From Bradyrhizobium sp. WBOS07 (GTDB lineage Bacteria > Pseudomonadota > Alphaproteobacteria > Rhizobiales > Xanthobacteraceae): DNA of 64,000 nucleotides. Location of the stretch: assembly GCF_024585165.1 (NCBI RefSeq), contig NZ_CP029008.1, positions 5,971,501 to 6,035,500 of the forward strand, written 5' to 3'. The stretch's first letter is position 1; each line of letters opens with the position of its first letter. The notes beneath the pieces were generated by a model. The model saw nothing but the letters and a program-made list of their open reading frames with translations. It searched no databases and had not been told where the DNA came from. A program made the translations under genes and the position numbers. Positions 7,968-16,047 of the stretch are shown one piece after another.

Positions 7968-8015
7968 ATTGCAGTGCAGCGTTGCACTGCCGACGCGTTT
8001 GGTCCATTGCAGTGC
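7968..8015. promoter_or_regulatory. Three-copy operator-like cluster (CATTGCAGTGC) upstream of tartrate dehydrogenase gene
   Basis: GCAGTGCA (7971-7978) and TGCACTGC (7983-7990) form a perfect inverted repeat with a 4-base spacer. The left half-site with flank, CATTGCAGTGC (7968-7978), is repeated directly at 8005-8015. The 37-base period between the direct copies is about 3.5 helical turns. The cluster lies 46-93 bases upstream of the dehydrogenase ATG, and beyond the start of the divergent SDR gene. It looks like a binding site for a dimeric regulator. No regulator gene is adjacent, so the protein is unknown. Confidence 0.5.
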
Positions 8016-8060
8016 GGTCAAAAAGGGCGGCGGCTGCCGGACCAACCAAGGACGTTCTCG

Positions 8061-9134
8061 ATGAGCAAGAAGCAATACCGGATCGCGGTCATTCCCGGCG
8101 ACGGCATCGGCAAGGAAGTGATGCCTGAGGGCCTGCGCGTCCTGGAGGCGGCGGCGAAGAAGCACGGCGTCTCCGTGCATTTCGACCATTTCGACTTCTC
8201 GTCCTGGGACTATTACGAGAAGCACGGCCAGATGATGCCCGATGACTGGAAGGACAAGATCGGCAAGCACGATGCGATCTATTTCGGTGCGGTCGGCTGG
8301 CCGGCCAAGATTCCCGACCACGTCTCGCTATGGGGCTCGCTGATCAAGTTTCGCCGGGAGTTCGACCAGTACGTGAACCTGCGTCCGGTGCGGCTGATGC
8401 CCGGCGTGCCGTCGCCGCTGGCGGGCCGTAAGCCCGGCGACATCGATTTCTGGGTGGTGCGCGAGAACACCGAAGGCGAATATTCCTCCGTCGGCGGCCG
8501 CATGTTCCCGGACACCGACCGCGAGTTCGTGACGCAGCAGACGGTGATGACCCGCACCGGCGTCGACCGTATCCTGAAATTCGCCTTCGAGCTCGCGCAG
8601 TCGCGGCCGAAGAAACACCTGACCTCGGCGACCAAGTCCAACGGCATCTCCATCACCATGCCCTATTGGGACGAGCGCGTGGAGGCGATGGCCAAGAAGT
8701 TTCCAGGCGTGAAGTGGGACAAGTACCACATTGATATTCTCACGGCGAACTTCGTGCTGCACCCGGACTGGTTCGACGTCGTGGTCGGCTCCAACCTGTT
8801 CGGCGATATCCTGTCCGATCTCGGCCCGGCCTGCACCGGCACCATCGGCATCGCACCATCAGGCAACATCAATCCCGAGGGCGACTTCCCGTCGGTGTTC
8901 GAGCCGGTGCACGGCTCCGCGCCCGATATCGCGGGGCAGGGGATTGCGAACCCGATCGGCGCGATCTGGTCCGGCGCGATGATGCTCGAGCATCTCGGCG
9001 AGAAGGAAGCCGGCAAGTCGATCGTCGAGGCGATCGAGCGCACGCTGGCCGAACGCACGCTGCGCACCAAGGATCTTGGCGGCAATGCCGATACCACGGC
9101 GTGCGGAAAGGCCGTTGCGGATATGGTGGATTGA
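8061..9134 (+). CDS. Tartrate / D-malate dehydrogenase (TtuC/DmlA type)
   Basis: 357 aa, a beta-decarboxylating dehydrogenase of the isocitrate/isopropylmalate family. Visible are the N-terminal 'VIPGDGIGKEV', the substrate arginines in 'RREFDQYVNLRPVRL', the catalytic Lys in 'SATKSNG', the metal-binding aspartates in 'GSNLFGDILSDLG' and the NAD-binding 'EPVHGSAPDIAGQ'. The 'VNLRPVRL' and 'GWPAKIPDHVSLW' segments are characteristic of tartrate/D-malate enzymes rather than LeuB. It would oxidise tartrate or D-malate to keto acids and CO2 with NAD+, Mn2+ or Mg2+. The ATG at 8061 lines up with the family N-terminus. An upstream extension to 7959 would translate the operator-like repeats. Likely regulated through those repeats. 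Confidence 0.9.
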   Translation: MSKKQYRIAVIPGDGIGKEVMPEGLRVLEAAAKKHGVSVHFDHFDFSSWDYYEKHGQMMPDDWKDKIGKHDAIYFGAVGWPAKIPDHVSLWGSLIKFRREFDQYVNLRPVRLMPGVPSPLAGRKPGDIDFWVVRENTEGEYSSVGGRMFPDTDREFVTQQTVMTRTGVDRILKFAFELAQSRPKKHLTSATKSNGISITMPYWDERVEAMAKKFPGVKWDKYHIDILTANFVLHPDWFDVVVGSNLFGDILSDLGPACTGTIGIAPSGNINPEGDFPSVFEPVHGSAPDIAGQGIANPIGAIWSGAMMLEHLGEKEAGKSIVEAIERTLAERTLRTKDLGGNADTTACGKAVADMVD

Positions 9135-9145
9135 CGGGCGACTGT

Positions 9146-9301
9146 CCCCTCTCCCCTTGTGGGAGAGGGTGTCTCGCCGCGGAGCGGCGGACGGGTGAGG
9201 GGTCTGCCTCCGCGGGGACAGACCTGCATCACTGCACGATTGCTCGCGTGAGAATGCCTCATCCGGCGCTTCGCGCCACCTTCTCCCACAAGGGGAGAAG
9301 G
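9146..9301. repeat. Long intergenic palindromic repeat (CCCCTCTCCCCTTGTGGGAG family)
   Basis: The outer ends read CCCTCTCCCCTTGTGGGAG and CTTCTCCCACAAGGGGAGAA, with an interior containing 'GCGCTTCGCGCCACC'. It sits between the convergent tartrate dehydrogenase and Ldh-type genes, where it could also act as a bidirectional transcription-stopping hairpin. Similar sequences are widespread in Rhizobiales by my recollection. Confidence 0.75.
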
Positions 9302-9327
9302 AAGGAGCGCATTGCGGGTCGAGCCGT

Positions 9328-10401
9328 TCAGCCCACGATCTTCTCGATCGCCGCCTGGTCCAGCCCGAACTTCTTCCCGGCCTCGAGAATCTCCTGCCAG
9401 GTGGTCGGGTCGACCGGAATGCCTTCAGCGAGACGCTTCTTCTTCGTCTCGCGCTCGGGCTCGCCCGCGATTCTGACCTTGTCGACCCCAGGAGCGGGCG
9501 GCGAGCCGGTGTGCCAGGCGACGAAGCTCTCGACTTCGCGCGCGAGGTTCTCGCCGGTGCCGAGCTTGCCGGGATCGATGACGATCGAGAGCATACCGTT
9601 GAGGACGTTGTGCTTGCCGTCGGACGAACCCTTCACCACCTGACCGCCGGAGAGCGCGCCGCCGAGGATCTCGCAAACAAGCGCGAGGCCCGAGCCCTTG
9701 TGCTCGCCGAAGGGGAGGATGGCGCCATACGGCGGGATCACGGTGTAGCGCGGATTGACCGTCGCCTTGCCTTCATGATCGATGATGGTGCCGGGCTCCA
9801 GCTCGACGCCCTTGTTGTGGGCGACGCGGGTCTTGCCCTGCGCGATCCTGCTGGTGGCGAAATCCAGAACGATCGGGTCCTTGCCGCCTCGCGGGATGCC
9901 GACGCAGAACGGGTTCGTGCCGTGGCGGGCATCGCTGCCGCCCCAGGGCGCCACGATCGGGCGCGAGATCACGTTCACGAAGTGGATCGAGACCAATCCG
10001 TGCTCTATGCACTGCTCGGCCCAATGGCCGATCCGGCCGATGTGGTGCGCGTTGGAGAGTCCGACGAGGCACACGCCGTTGCGCTTGGCGCGCTCTGCCG
10101 CCAGCTCCATCGCTTCATGGCCGATCACCTGGCCGTAGCCGGTGAGGCCATCGAGCGTGAGCAGCGGACCGGTGTCGAGCACGATCTTGACGTGCTGGTT
10201 CACGGCAAGGCCGCCATTGGTGACGCTCTGGACATAGCGCGGGATCATGCCGACGCCGTGAGAGTCGTGGCCCTTGAGATTGGCTTCGACGAGATTGGTG
10301 GCCACGAGCTCGGCCTCGCGGTCGGATGATCCGCCGGCCTTGACGATGGCGTGGATGGCGCTGGTAAGCGGCCCTGCCTTGATGGTGCGATACTCGGCCA
10401 T
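9328..10401 (-). CDS. Ldh family (malate/L-lactate/ureidoglycolate-type) NAD(P)-dependent dehydrogenase
   Basis: 357 aa. It belongs to the non-classical malate/lactate dehydrogenase family (MdhC, YlbC/AllD, YiaK), recognised by 'GHDSHGV' at 44-50 and by the central 'RHGTNPFCVGIPRG' and 'EHKGSGLALVCEILGG' segments. It would oxidise a 2-hydroxy acid or ureidoglycolate-type substrate. It is the last gene of a tight three-gene operon with a 2-hydroxyacid dehydrogenase (11-base gap) and an M20 amidohydrolase. The mixture of an N-carbamoyl/allantoate-type amidohydrolase and an AllD-like dehydrogenase could point to ureide-like breakdown, but 2-hydroxyacid metabolism is equally possible. The ATG at 10401 matches the family start. 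Confidence 0.88.
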   Translation of the reverse strand: MAEYRTIKAGPLTSAIHAIVKAGGSSDREAELVATNLVEANLKGHDSHGVGMIPRYVQSVTNGGLAVNQHVKIVLDTGPLLTLDGLTGYGQVIGHEAMELAAERAKRNGVCLVGLSNAHHIGRIGHWAEQCIEHGLVSIHFVNVISRPIVAPWGGSDARHGTNPFCVGIPRGGKDPIVLDFATSRIAQGKTRVAHNKGVELEPGTIIDHEGKATVNPRYTVIPPYGAILPFGEHKGSGLALVCEILGGALSGGQVVKGSSDGKHNVLNGMLSIVIDPGKLGTGENLAREVESFVAWHTGSPPAPGVDKVRIAGEPERETKKKRLAEGIPVDPTTWQEILEAGKKFGLDQAAIEKIVG

Positions 10402-10412
10402 TGTTGTTCTTC

Positions 10413-11324
10413 TTATCCCTTCACGATCCGGCGGCAATGAACCAGCGCCGCTTCAATAAGGTTCTCGCTGGCCTCGGGCGTACGAAACGCCGAATGCGCC
10501 GACAGCGTCACGTTAGGAATTTTCGTCAGCGGATGGTCGGCGGGCAGCGGCTCGGTGTTGAAGACGTCGAGGCCGGCATGGCGGATGTGGCCCGACTTCA
10601 GCGCCTCGATCATGGCGGCCTCGTCGACGATCGCGGCACGCGCGGTGTTGACGAAGATGACGCCGGGTTTCATCTTGCCGATCTTCTCGCGCGTGATCAT
10701 GCCGCGCGTCTCGTCGTTGAGCAGCAGATGCAGCGACACGACATCGCTCTTCGCCAGCACCGTATCGAGATCGGTGAATTCGACGCTCGGATGGCTCTTA
10801 GGCGAGCGATTCCAGGCGATCACCTTCATGCCGCTGCCGGAGGCGATGCGCGCGACCTCCGCGGCGATGCCGCCGAAGCCGATCAGCCCGAGCGTCTTGC
10901 CGGTGAGCTGCATGCCGTCCTCGCGCAGCCAGTTGCCGACGCGCATCTCGCGATCCATCATCGCGATGACGCGCGCCGAGGCCCACATCAGCGCAATCGC
11001 GGCTTCGGCGACCGCGGTGTCGCCGTAGCCCTTGATCAGATGCACGGAGATGCCGAGCTCGGCGAGCTCCTCCGGGTTCATGTAGCTGCGTGCGCCGGTG
11101 CCGAGGAACACGACGTGCTTGAGGCCGGTGCACTTCTTCGCGACCTCGGTCGGCAGCGCGGTGTGATCGACGATCGCGATCTCGGCGCCGTCGAGGATTT
11201 CAGGGTATTGCTCCGGATTGATGTCGGGGTCCCGGTGGATCCGCACCTTGGGATCGCCGGGCTTCCCCAGCCGCTCCATGATCACGGCAAGGGCTTCGTT
11301 GGCGTCGACGAAAACTCCGCGCAT
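10413..11324 (-). CDS. D-isomer specific 2-hydroxyacid dehydrogenase
   Basis: 303 aa. The NAD-binding motif 'GLIGFGGIAAEVARIA' lies at ~146-161 and the catalytic residues of the family are in place: Arg229 ('NTARAAIVDE'), Glu258 ('NTEPLP') and His277 ('LSAHSAF'). It interconverts a D-2-hydroxy acid and a 2-keto acid with NAD(P)H. It lies between the M20 amidohydrolase (12-base gap) and the Ldh-type gene (11-base gap), so the three are almost certainly co-transcribed. Two stereochemically different hydroxyacid dehydrogenases in one operon suggest oxidation/reduction of a hydroxyacid through its keto form. The actual substrate is not evident. Confidence 0.92.
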   Translation of the reverse strand: MRGVFVDANEALAVIMERLGKPGDPKVRIHRDPDINPEQYPEILDGAEIAIVDHTALPTEVAKKCTGLKHVVFLGTGARSYMNPEELAELGISVHLIKGYGDTAVAEAAIALMWASARVIAMMDREMRVGNWLREDGMQLTGKTLGLIGFGGIAAEVARIASGSGMKVIAWNRSPKSHPSVEFTDLDTVLAKSDVVSLHLLLNDETRGMITREKIGKMKPGVIFVNTARAAIVDEAAMIEALKSGHIRHAGLDVFNTEPLPADHPLTKIPNVTLSAHSAFRTPEASENLIEAALVHCRRIVKG

Positions 11325-11336
11325 GGCTCTCTCCGA

Positions 11337-12587
11337 TCAGGACGCGACGCCGGCGATCGCCAGCACGGTATGCATGAGGACGTTGGTACCTGCGGCGCAA
11401 TCGCCCTGCGTGGCGTCCTCCAGCTCGTTGTGGCTGATGCCGTCCTTGCAGGGCACGAACACCATCGCCGCAGGCATCACGGTGTTGAGGTTGCAGGCGT
11501 CGTGGCCGGCGCCGGACGTGATGCGGCGCGAGGAATAGCCGAGCGTCTTCGCCGCGCTCTCCACCGCTGCGATCAGCTTGGGATCGAAATGCGTCGGCGG
11601 CTTGCGCCAGACCAGATCGATCTTCACCTCGACCTTGCGGCGGGCGCCGATCTCGGCAATCGCGGCGCGCAAATCGCGATCCAGCGCGTCCATGATCGCG
11701 CCATCCGCGCTGCGGCAATCCATGGTGAAGGCGATCTCGCCGGGAATGACGTTGCGCGAGGGGTTGGCGATCACGGCCTCGCCGATGGTGCCGACCGCCT
11801 TCGGCCCGTGCTTCTTCGCGATGGCCTCCATCGCCAGCACGATCTCCGACAATGTCGCGAGCGCATCGCGGCGCAGTGGCATCGGGGTCGAACCGGCATG
11901 GCTCTCGAAGCCAGAAATCTTGCCGTCGTACCACAGCACGCCCTGGCCGGAATCGACGACGCCGATGGTCTTGCCTTCGGCCTCCAGGATCGGGCCCTGC
12001 TCGATGTGCAATTCGACGAAGCAGCCGAGCTTCTGGAAGCCCACCGGCTTGTCGCCGCGATAGCCGATGCTGTCCAGTGCCTGGCCGACGGTGGTGCCCT
12101 CGGCATCCTTGCGCGACAAAATGTCGTCGGTGGTGAAGTCGCCGACGTAAGCGGCGGAGGCCATCATCGCAGGTGCGAAGCGCGAGCCTTCCTCATTGGT
12201 CCAGTTGACGATGCAGATCGGTGCCTCGGTCTCGATACCGGCATCGTTCAGCGTGCGGATCACTTCCAGCGCGCCGAGCGTGCCCAGGATGCCGTCATAC
12301 TTGCCGCCGGTCGGCTGGGTGTCGAGATGCGAGCCGATACCGACCGGCAGTTTCGACATGTCGCGGCCCTTGCGCAGGCCGAACTGCGAGCCGAGCGCAT
12401 CGGTGTGCACTTCGAGGCCAGCCTCCTCGCAGGCCTTGCGGAACCAGTCGCGCACCTGCTTGTCCTCGGCACTCAACGTCAGCCGCCGCACGCCGCCCTT
12501 AGCCGTCGCGCCAAATTGCGCGGTCTCGTGGATGGCGCCCCAGAGGCGGGCGGAATCGATTTGCAGGTTGGTGGCGGCACGGCTCAT
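11337..12587 (-). CDS. M20 family Zn-dependent amidohydrolase (N-carbamoyl-L-amino acid hydrolase / allantoate amidohydrolase type)
   Basis: 416 aa, the full length of the HyuC/AllC/beta-ureidopropionase group. The di-metal site is visible: His87 in 'GSHLDTQPTGG', Asp98 in 'KYDG', the Glu pair in 'NEEGSRF' (132-133), His in 'ELHIEQGP' and His in 'HNELED' near the C-terminus. It cleaves an N-carbamoyl or similar amide in the cytoplasm. First gene of the operon with two hydroxyacid dehydrogenases. AllC-like and carbamoylase functions cannot be separated from sequence alone. A palindromic repeat separates its start from the LysR gene upstream. Confidence 0.9.
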   Translation of the reverse strand: MSRAATNLQIDSARLWGAIHETAQFGATAKGGVRRLTLSAEDKQVRDWFRKACEEAGLEVHTDALGSQFGLRKGRDMSKLPVGIGSHLDTQPTGGKYDGILGTLGALEVIRTLNDAGIETEAPICIVNWTNEEGSRFAPAMMASAAYVGDFTTDDILSRKDAEGTTVGQALDSIGYRGDKPVGFQKLGCFVELHIEQGPILEAEGKTIGVVDSGQGVLWYDGKISGFESHAGSTPMPLRRDALATLSEIVLAMEAIAKKHGPKAVGTIGEAVIANPSRNVIPGEIAFTMDCRSADGAIMDALDRDLRAAIAEIGARRKVEVKIDLVWRKPPTHFDPKLIAAVESAAKTLGYSSRRITSGAGHDACNLNTVMPAAMVFVPCKDGISHNELEDATQGDCAAGTNVLMHTVLAIAGVAS

Positions 12588-12607
12588 GTGGTCAGTCCAT
12601 TTTGGCT

Positions 12608-12687
12608 GTCATTCCGGGGCGGCTCAAAGAGCCGAACCCGGAATCTCGAGATTCCGGGTCTGGTGCTGCGCACCATCCCGGAATGAC
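12608..12687. repeat. Palindromic repeat of the GTCATTCCGGGG family
   Basis: Outer ends GTCATTCCGGGG and CCCGGAATGAC are inverted. The interior contains a perfect 24-base palindrome at 12636-12659 (half-site ACCCGGAATCTC). Same family as the elements at 32419, 46435, 55850 and 59964. It lies between the LysR stop and the M20 amidohydrolase start. Confidence 0.85.
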
Positions 12688-12711
12688 GTTGAAGGTTGCC
12701 CGGCGCCTTTT

Positions 12712-13629
12712 TCAATGACGCGCCTGCGCGGGCGCGTCAACCGCGAGGCTGCTCTGCGCAATCTGCCGTGCAAGCTCGGCGACGCGCTCCACGGCAACGA
12801 CGTCGGGCGAGGCGAGCCAGCTCGCGGTGAAGGTCAGCGGCGCGATCGCCAGATCGGTGTCGAGCAGCTGCAGCCGCCCGTCGGCGAGCTCGCTCTCGAC
12901 GATGGCGTCGGGAATCACGGCGACGCCCAGCCCCTCGACCGCCATGTGGATGACGGTGGCGAGCGAGGCGGACGCATGCAGGCGGATCGGCGGCAGCTCC
13001 GGCCGGTCGAATACCTCGCGCACCACCTCGTAAGGCTTGGTCTTGCGCGGGAAAGTGATGATCGGAAACCGCGCGAGGTCGGCCGGCGTCACCGGGCCCT
13101 TGCCGAGCCCGAGCGAAGGGCTTGCAAGAAACCCGATCGGATAATCGGCAAGCACGCGGTTGTGCACGCCGGAGGCGGACAGCGGTCCCACCACGAACGC
13201 AAGCTCGATCTCCTGCGCGAGCAGGCGCGCGGTGAGGTTCGGCGTGATGTCGACCTCGATCTCCAGCGACAGGTTCGGATAGACTTGGTTGACGCTCTTC
13301 ACGAGGCGCGGCAGCCAGGTGTGCACGATGGTCTCGGCGACGCCGAGCCGCATCACGCCGCGCATCGCCGAGGCATCGCTGATCTCCGCCATCATCTGTG
13401 CGCGCAGGCCGATCAGCTTCTCCGCATAGACCATCATCTGCCGGCCGCTCGGGGTCGGTGAAGCCACGCGATGATCACGGTTGAGCAGCTTCACGCCCAT
13501 CTCGCGCTCGAGCTGGGCGATGCGCTGGGAGATCGCCGGCTGGGTGGTGTTGAGCCGTTGGGCGGCGCCGCGAAAGCTGCCAAGCTTCACCACCCACAGG
13601 AACGTCTCGATCGACCTGAAGTCCAGCAT
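12712..13629 (-). CDS. LysR family transcriptional regulator
   Basis: 305 aa, standard LysR length. The N-terminal winged HTH covers residues ~1-60 ('SFRGAAQRLNTTQPAISQRI'). The remainder is a periplasmic-binding-protein-like effector domain. It is divergent from the DUF1445 gene and the ABC transporter genes with a 119-base gap that contains a perfect 10-base-arm palindrome (13646-13666), almost certainly its own binding site. It therefore probably activates the DUF1445-ABC transporter genes in response to a small molecule and may also represses itself. Control of the amidohydrolase operon downstream is possible but unsupported. Confidence 0.93.
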   Translation of the reverse strand: MLDFRSIETFLWVVKLGSFRGAAQRLNTTQPAISQRIAQLEREMGVKLLNRDHRVASPTPSGRQMMVYAEKLIGLRAQMMAEISDASAMRGVMRLGVAETIVHTWLPRLVKSVNQVYPNLSLEIEVDITPNLTARLLAQEIELAFVVGPLSASGVHNRVLADYPIGFLASPSLGLGKGPVTPADLARFPIITFPRKTKPYEVVREVFDRPELPPIRLHASASLATVIHMAVEGLGVAVIPDAIVESELADGRLQLLDTDLAIAPLTFTASWLASPDVVAVERVAELARQIAQSSLAVDAPAQARH

Positions 13630-13645
13630 GGAAGGATTTTCCCAG

Positions 13646-13666
13646 TCGATAAATCAGATTTATCGA
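13646..13666. promoter_or_regulatory. LysR-type operator: perfect palindrome TCGATAAATC-A-GATTTATCGA
   Basis: Two perfect 10-base arms, TCGATAAATC and GATTTATCGA, flank one central base. The site starts 17 bases upstream of the LysR start codon and ends 83 bases upstream of the DUF1445 start. It includes T-N11-A spacing with dyad symmetry, as expected of LysR-type recognition sites, and is AT-rich in a high-GC background. Function is inferred from position and symmetry. Confidence 0.7.
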
Positions 13667-13748
13667 GATTGATTAAAAACGACGATTAGACTTTATAGCA
13701 CGCGTGGTGTTGGCTTGTCTTTGTCGAGTTTATGGGCAGGTCAATCAC

Positions 13749-14564
13749 ATGACTGTTTTGGTGGCAACGCAGCAAACTGAAACAACCGACATGCTGCCGA
13801 GCCGCAAGGCCCGGCTCGCTTACCGCGAGGGGCTGGTCGCCTCCACCGCCGGCGTCGCCCCCGGCTTCGTCCAGGGCAATCTGGCGATCCTGCCGGCGGA
13901 CTATGCCGGCGCCTTTCACCGCTTCTGTCAGCTCAATCCGAAACCGTGCCCGATCATCGGCATGTCCGATGTCGGCAGCCCTTTCATCCCGGCGCTCGGC
14001 GCCGAGCTCGACATCCGCACCGACGTGCCGCGCTATCGCGTCTGGCGCGATGGCGAGATCGTCGACGAGCCGACCGATGTGACCAAGTACTGGCGCGACG
14101 ATCTCGTCACCTTCGTGCTCGGCTGCTCGTTCTCGTTCGAGGAGGCGCTGCTCGACGAGGGCATGCCGATCCGCCACATCGAGCAGAACGTGCGCGTGCC
14201 GATGTACCGCACCAACATTCCTTGCGGCGAAGCCGGACCGTTCGCAGGACCCATGGTGGTGTCGATGCGCCCGTTCAAGCCGGCGGATGCGATCCGCGCG
14301 GTGCAGATCACCTCGCGCTATCCCGCCGTGCACGGCGCGCCCGTGCATCTCGGCCATCCGCATCTGATCGGCATCAAGGACATTTCCAAGCCCGACTACG
14401 GCGATCCGGTGACCGTCGCCGACGACGAGATCCCGGTGTTCTGGGCCTGCGGCGTGACCCCGCAATCGGTCATCAATGCCGCCAAGCTGCCGTTCGCGAT
14501 CACGCATTCGCCCGGCCTGATGCTGGTCACGGATCTCAAGAACAGGACCCTGGCCGTGATTTAA
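13749..14564 (+). CDS. DUF1445 / YcsI-type putative hydro-lyase (D-glutamate cyclase family)
   Basis: 271 aa, the usual size of this family, which is annotated as putative hydro-lyase and is related to D-glutamate cyclase. Recognisable segments are '[11 protein letters not shown]', '[12 protein letters not shown]', '[14 protein letters not shown]', '[14 protein letters not shown]'-like residues near 150-160 and '[12 protein letters not shown]'. The biochemical role of most members is unknown. It is the first gene behind the LysR-controlled promoter and is followed 89 bases later by the solute-binding protein of an ABC importer, so the imported compound may be its substrate or precursor. The start at 13749 was chosen as the first ATG after the operator. 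An internal ATG at codon 16 is possible. Confidence 0.85.
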   Translation: MTVLVATQQTETTDMLPSRKARLAYREGLVASTAGVAPGFVQGNLAILPADYAGAFHRFCQLNPKPCPIIGMSDVGSPFIPALGAELDIRTDVPRYRVWRDGEIVDEPTDVTKYWRDDLVTFVLGCSFSFEEALLDEGMPIRHIEQNVRVPMYRTNIPCGEAGPFAGPMVVSMRPFKPADAIRAVQITSRYPAVHGAPVHLGHPHLIGIKDISKPDYGDPVTVADDEIPVFWACGVTPQSVINAAKLPFAITHSPGLMLVTDLKNRTLAVI

Positions 14565-14653
14565 CGGGCAGCATCTGCTGCTTCTTCGAGCTTTACCGCA
14601 TCCGTCAATCGCTTCATTCGATCATCTGAAATTCAGTCACAAAGGACCCTGCC

Positions 14654-15898
14654 ATGACGATCACTCGCCGCGACGTGTTGTTAGGTGCCACCGCCACCGC
14701 TGCCCTGGTGCCTCTCGCTGCACGAGCCCAGACGACGGAGGTCGTGATCGGCGTGATCTATCCGTTCTCCGGCGGCAGCGCGCAGCAGGGCGTCGACGCG
14801 CAGAAGGCCTACGAGACCGCGCTCGAGGTCATCAACAAGGACACCGCTTTCGATCTGCCACTGGCCAAGGGCGAAGGCCTGCCGGGCCTCGGCGGCGCCA
14901 AGGTCCGCCTCGTCTTCGCCGACCACCAGGCCGATCCGCAGAAGGGCCGCGCCGAGGCCGAGCGCCTGATCACGCAGGAGAAGGTCTGCGCCATCATCGG
15001 CACCTATCAGAGCGCGGTCGCCGTCACCGTCAGCCAGATCTGCGAGCGTTACCAGGTCCCGTTCGTCTCCGCCGACAATTCCTCGCCGAGCCTGCATCGC
15101 CGCGGCCTGAAGTACTATTTCCGCGCCGCGCCGCACGACGAGATGTACTCGGCCGCCATGTTCGACTTCTTCGATGCCATGAAGAAGAAGGGCACCAAGA
15201 TCGAGACGCTGTCGCTGTTCCACGAGGACACCATCTTCGGCACCGATTCCGGCAACGCCCAGGCCAAGATCGCCGGCGAGCGCGGCTACAAGATCGTCAC
15301 AGACATCAAGTATCGCGCCAACTCGCCCTCGCTCTCGGCCGAGGTGCAGCAGCTCAAGTCGGCGAAGGCCGACGTGCTGATGCCATCGAGCTACACCACC
15401 GACGGCATCCTTCTGGTCAAGACCATGGCCGAGCTCGGCTACAAGCCGAATGCGATCGTGGCGCAGGACGCCGGCTTCTCCGAGAAGGCGCTTTATGATG
15501 CCGTCGGCGACAAGCTCGAAGGCGTGATCTCGCGCGGCACGTTCTCGCTCGACCTCGCCCAGAAGCGCCCGATGGTCGGCAAGATCAACGACATGTTCAA
15601 AGCGAAGTCGGGCAAGGACTTCAACGACCTCACCTCGCGCCAGTTCATGGGCCTGATCATCCTCGCCGACGCCATCAGCCGCGCCAAGTCGACCGACGGC
15701 GAGAAGATCCGCGACGCGCTGGCGGCGACCGACATCCCGGGCGAGCAGACCATCATGCCATGGAAGCGCGTCAAGTTCGACGAGATGGGCCAGAACAACG
15801 ACGCCGACCCGGTGCTGCTGCAATATATCGGCGGCAAGTTCGTTACCATCTTCCCGCCGCAGGCTGCGATCGCCGAGGCGGTCTGGCCGATGAAGTGA
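14654..15898 (+). CDS. Branched-chain amino acid-type ABC transporter substrate-binding protein (Tat-exported)
   Basis: 414 aa. The N-terminus 'TRRDVLLGATATAALVPLAA' is a twin-arginine-type signal with cleavage likely after 'ARAQ' (~26). The mature part is a type I periplasmic binding fold of the LivK/HAAT group ('GVIYPFSGGSAQQG', 'VKAIIGTYQS'-like and 'FVSADNSSP' segments). In the periplasm it delivers ligand to the permeases encoded downstream. HAAT transporters import amino acids, but also amides, urea, aromatic acids and others. The context (LysR, DUF1445, nearby hydroxyacid and tetronate enzymes) does not settle the ligand. A repeat of about 95 bases separates it from the first permease gene. 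Confidence 0.92.
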   Translation: MTITRRDVLLGATATAALVPLAARAQTTEVVIGVIYPFSGGSAQQGVDAQKAYETALEVINKDTAFDLPLAKGEGLPGLGGAKVRLVFADHQADPQKGRAEAERLITQEKVCAIIGTYQSAVAVTVSQICERYQVPFVSADNSSPSLHRRGLKYYFRAAPHDEMYSAAMFDFFDAMKKKGTKIETLSLFHEDTIFGTDSGNAQAKIAGERGYKIVTDIKYRANSPSLSAEVQQLKSAKADVLMPSSYTTDGILLVKTMAELGYKPNAIVAQDAGFSEKALYDAVGDKLEGVISRGTFSLDLAQKRPMVGKINDMFKAKSGKDFNDLTSRQFMGLIILADAISRAKSTDGEKIRDALAATDIPGEQTIMPWKRVKFDEMGQNNDADPVLLQYIGGKFVTIFPPQAAIAEAVWPMK

Positions 15899-15931
15899 AC
15901 TGGGAAAGTGGGAGCTCAGTGTAGCTCCCGC

Positions 15932-16026
15932 CCTCATCCTGAGGAGCGGGCGTAGCCCGCATCTCGAAGGACGAGGGCTGGGCCATCCTTCGAGACGCGC
16001 GCTGGTGCGCGCTCCTCAGGATGAGG
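15932..16026. repeat. Palindromic repeat (CCTCATCCTGAGGAGC family) abutting the permease gene
   Basis: Perfect 16-base arms CCTCATCCTGAGGAGC (15932-15947) and its inverse (16011-16026), with shorter inner hairpins. A related copy lies at 31055-31150. It occupies the only gap inside the ABC transporter operon and runs to 22 bases before the likely start of the permease gene. A hairpin here could lower expression of the membrane genes relative to the binding protein. Confidence 0.88.
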
Positions 16027-16047
16027 ATCTATTTCGGGGGACGACTT

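Noticed and set aside
10401..12686. Long plus-strand open frame opposite the dehydrogenase/amidohydrolase operon
   Set aside because: Spans three oppositely oriented genes with intact active sites. No family resemblance.
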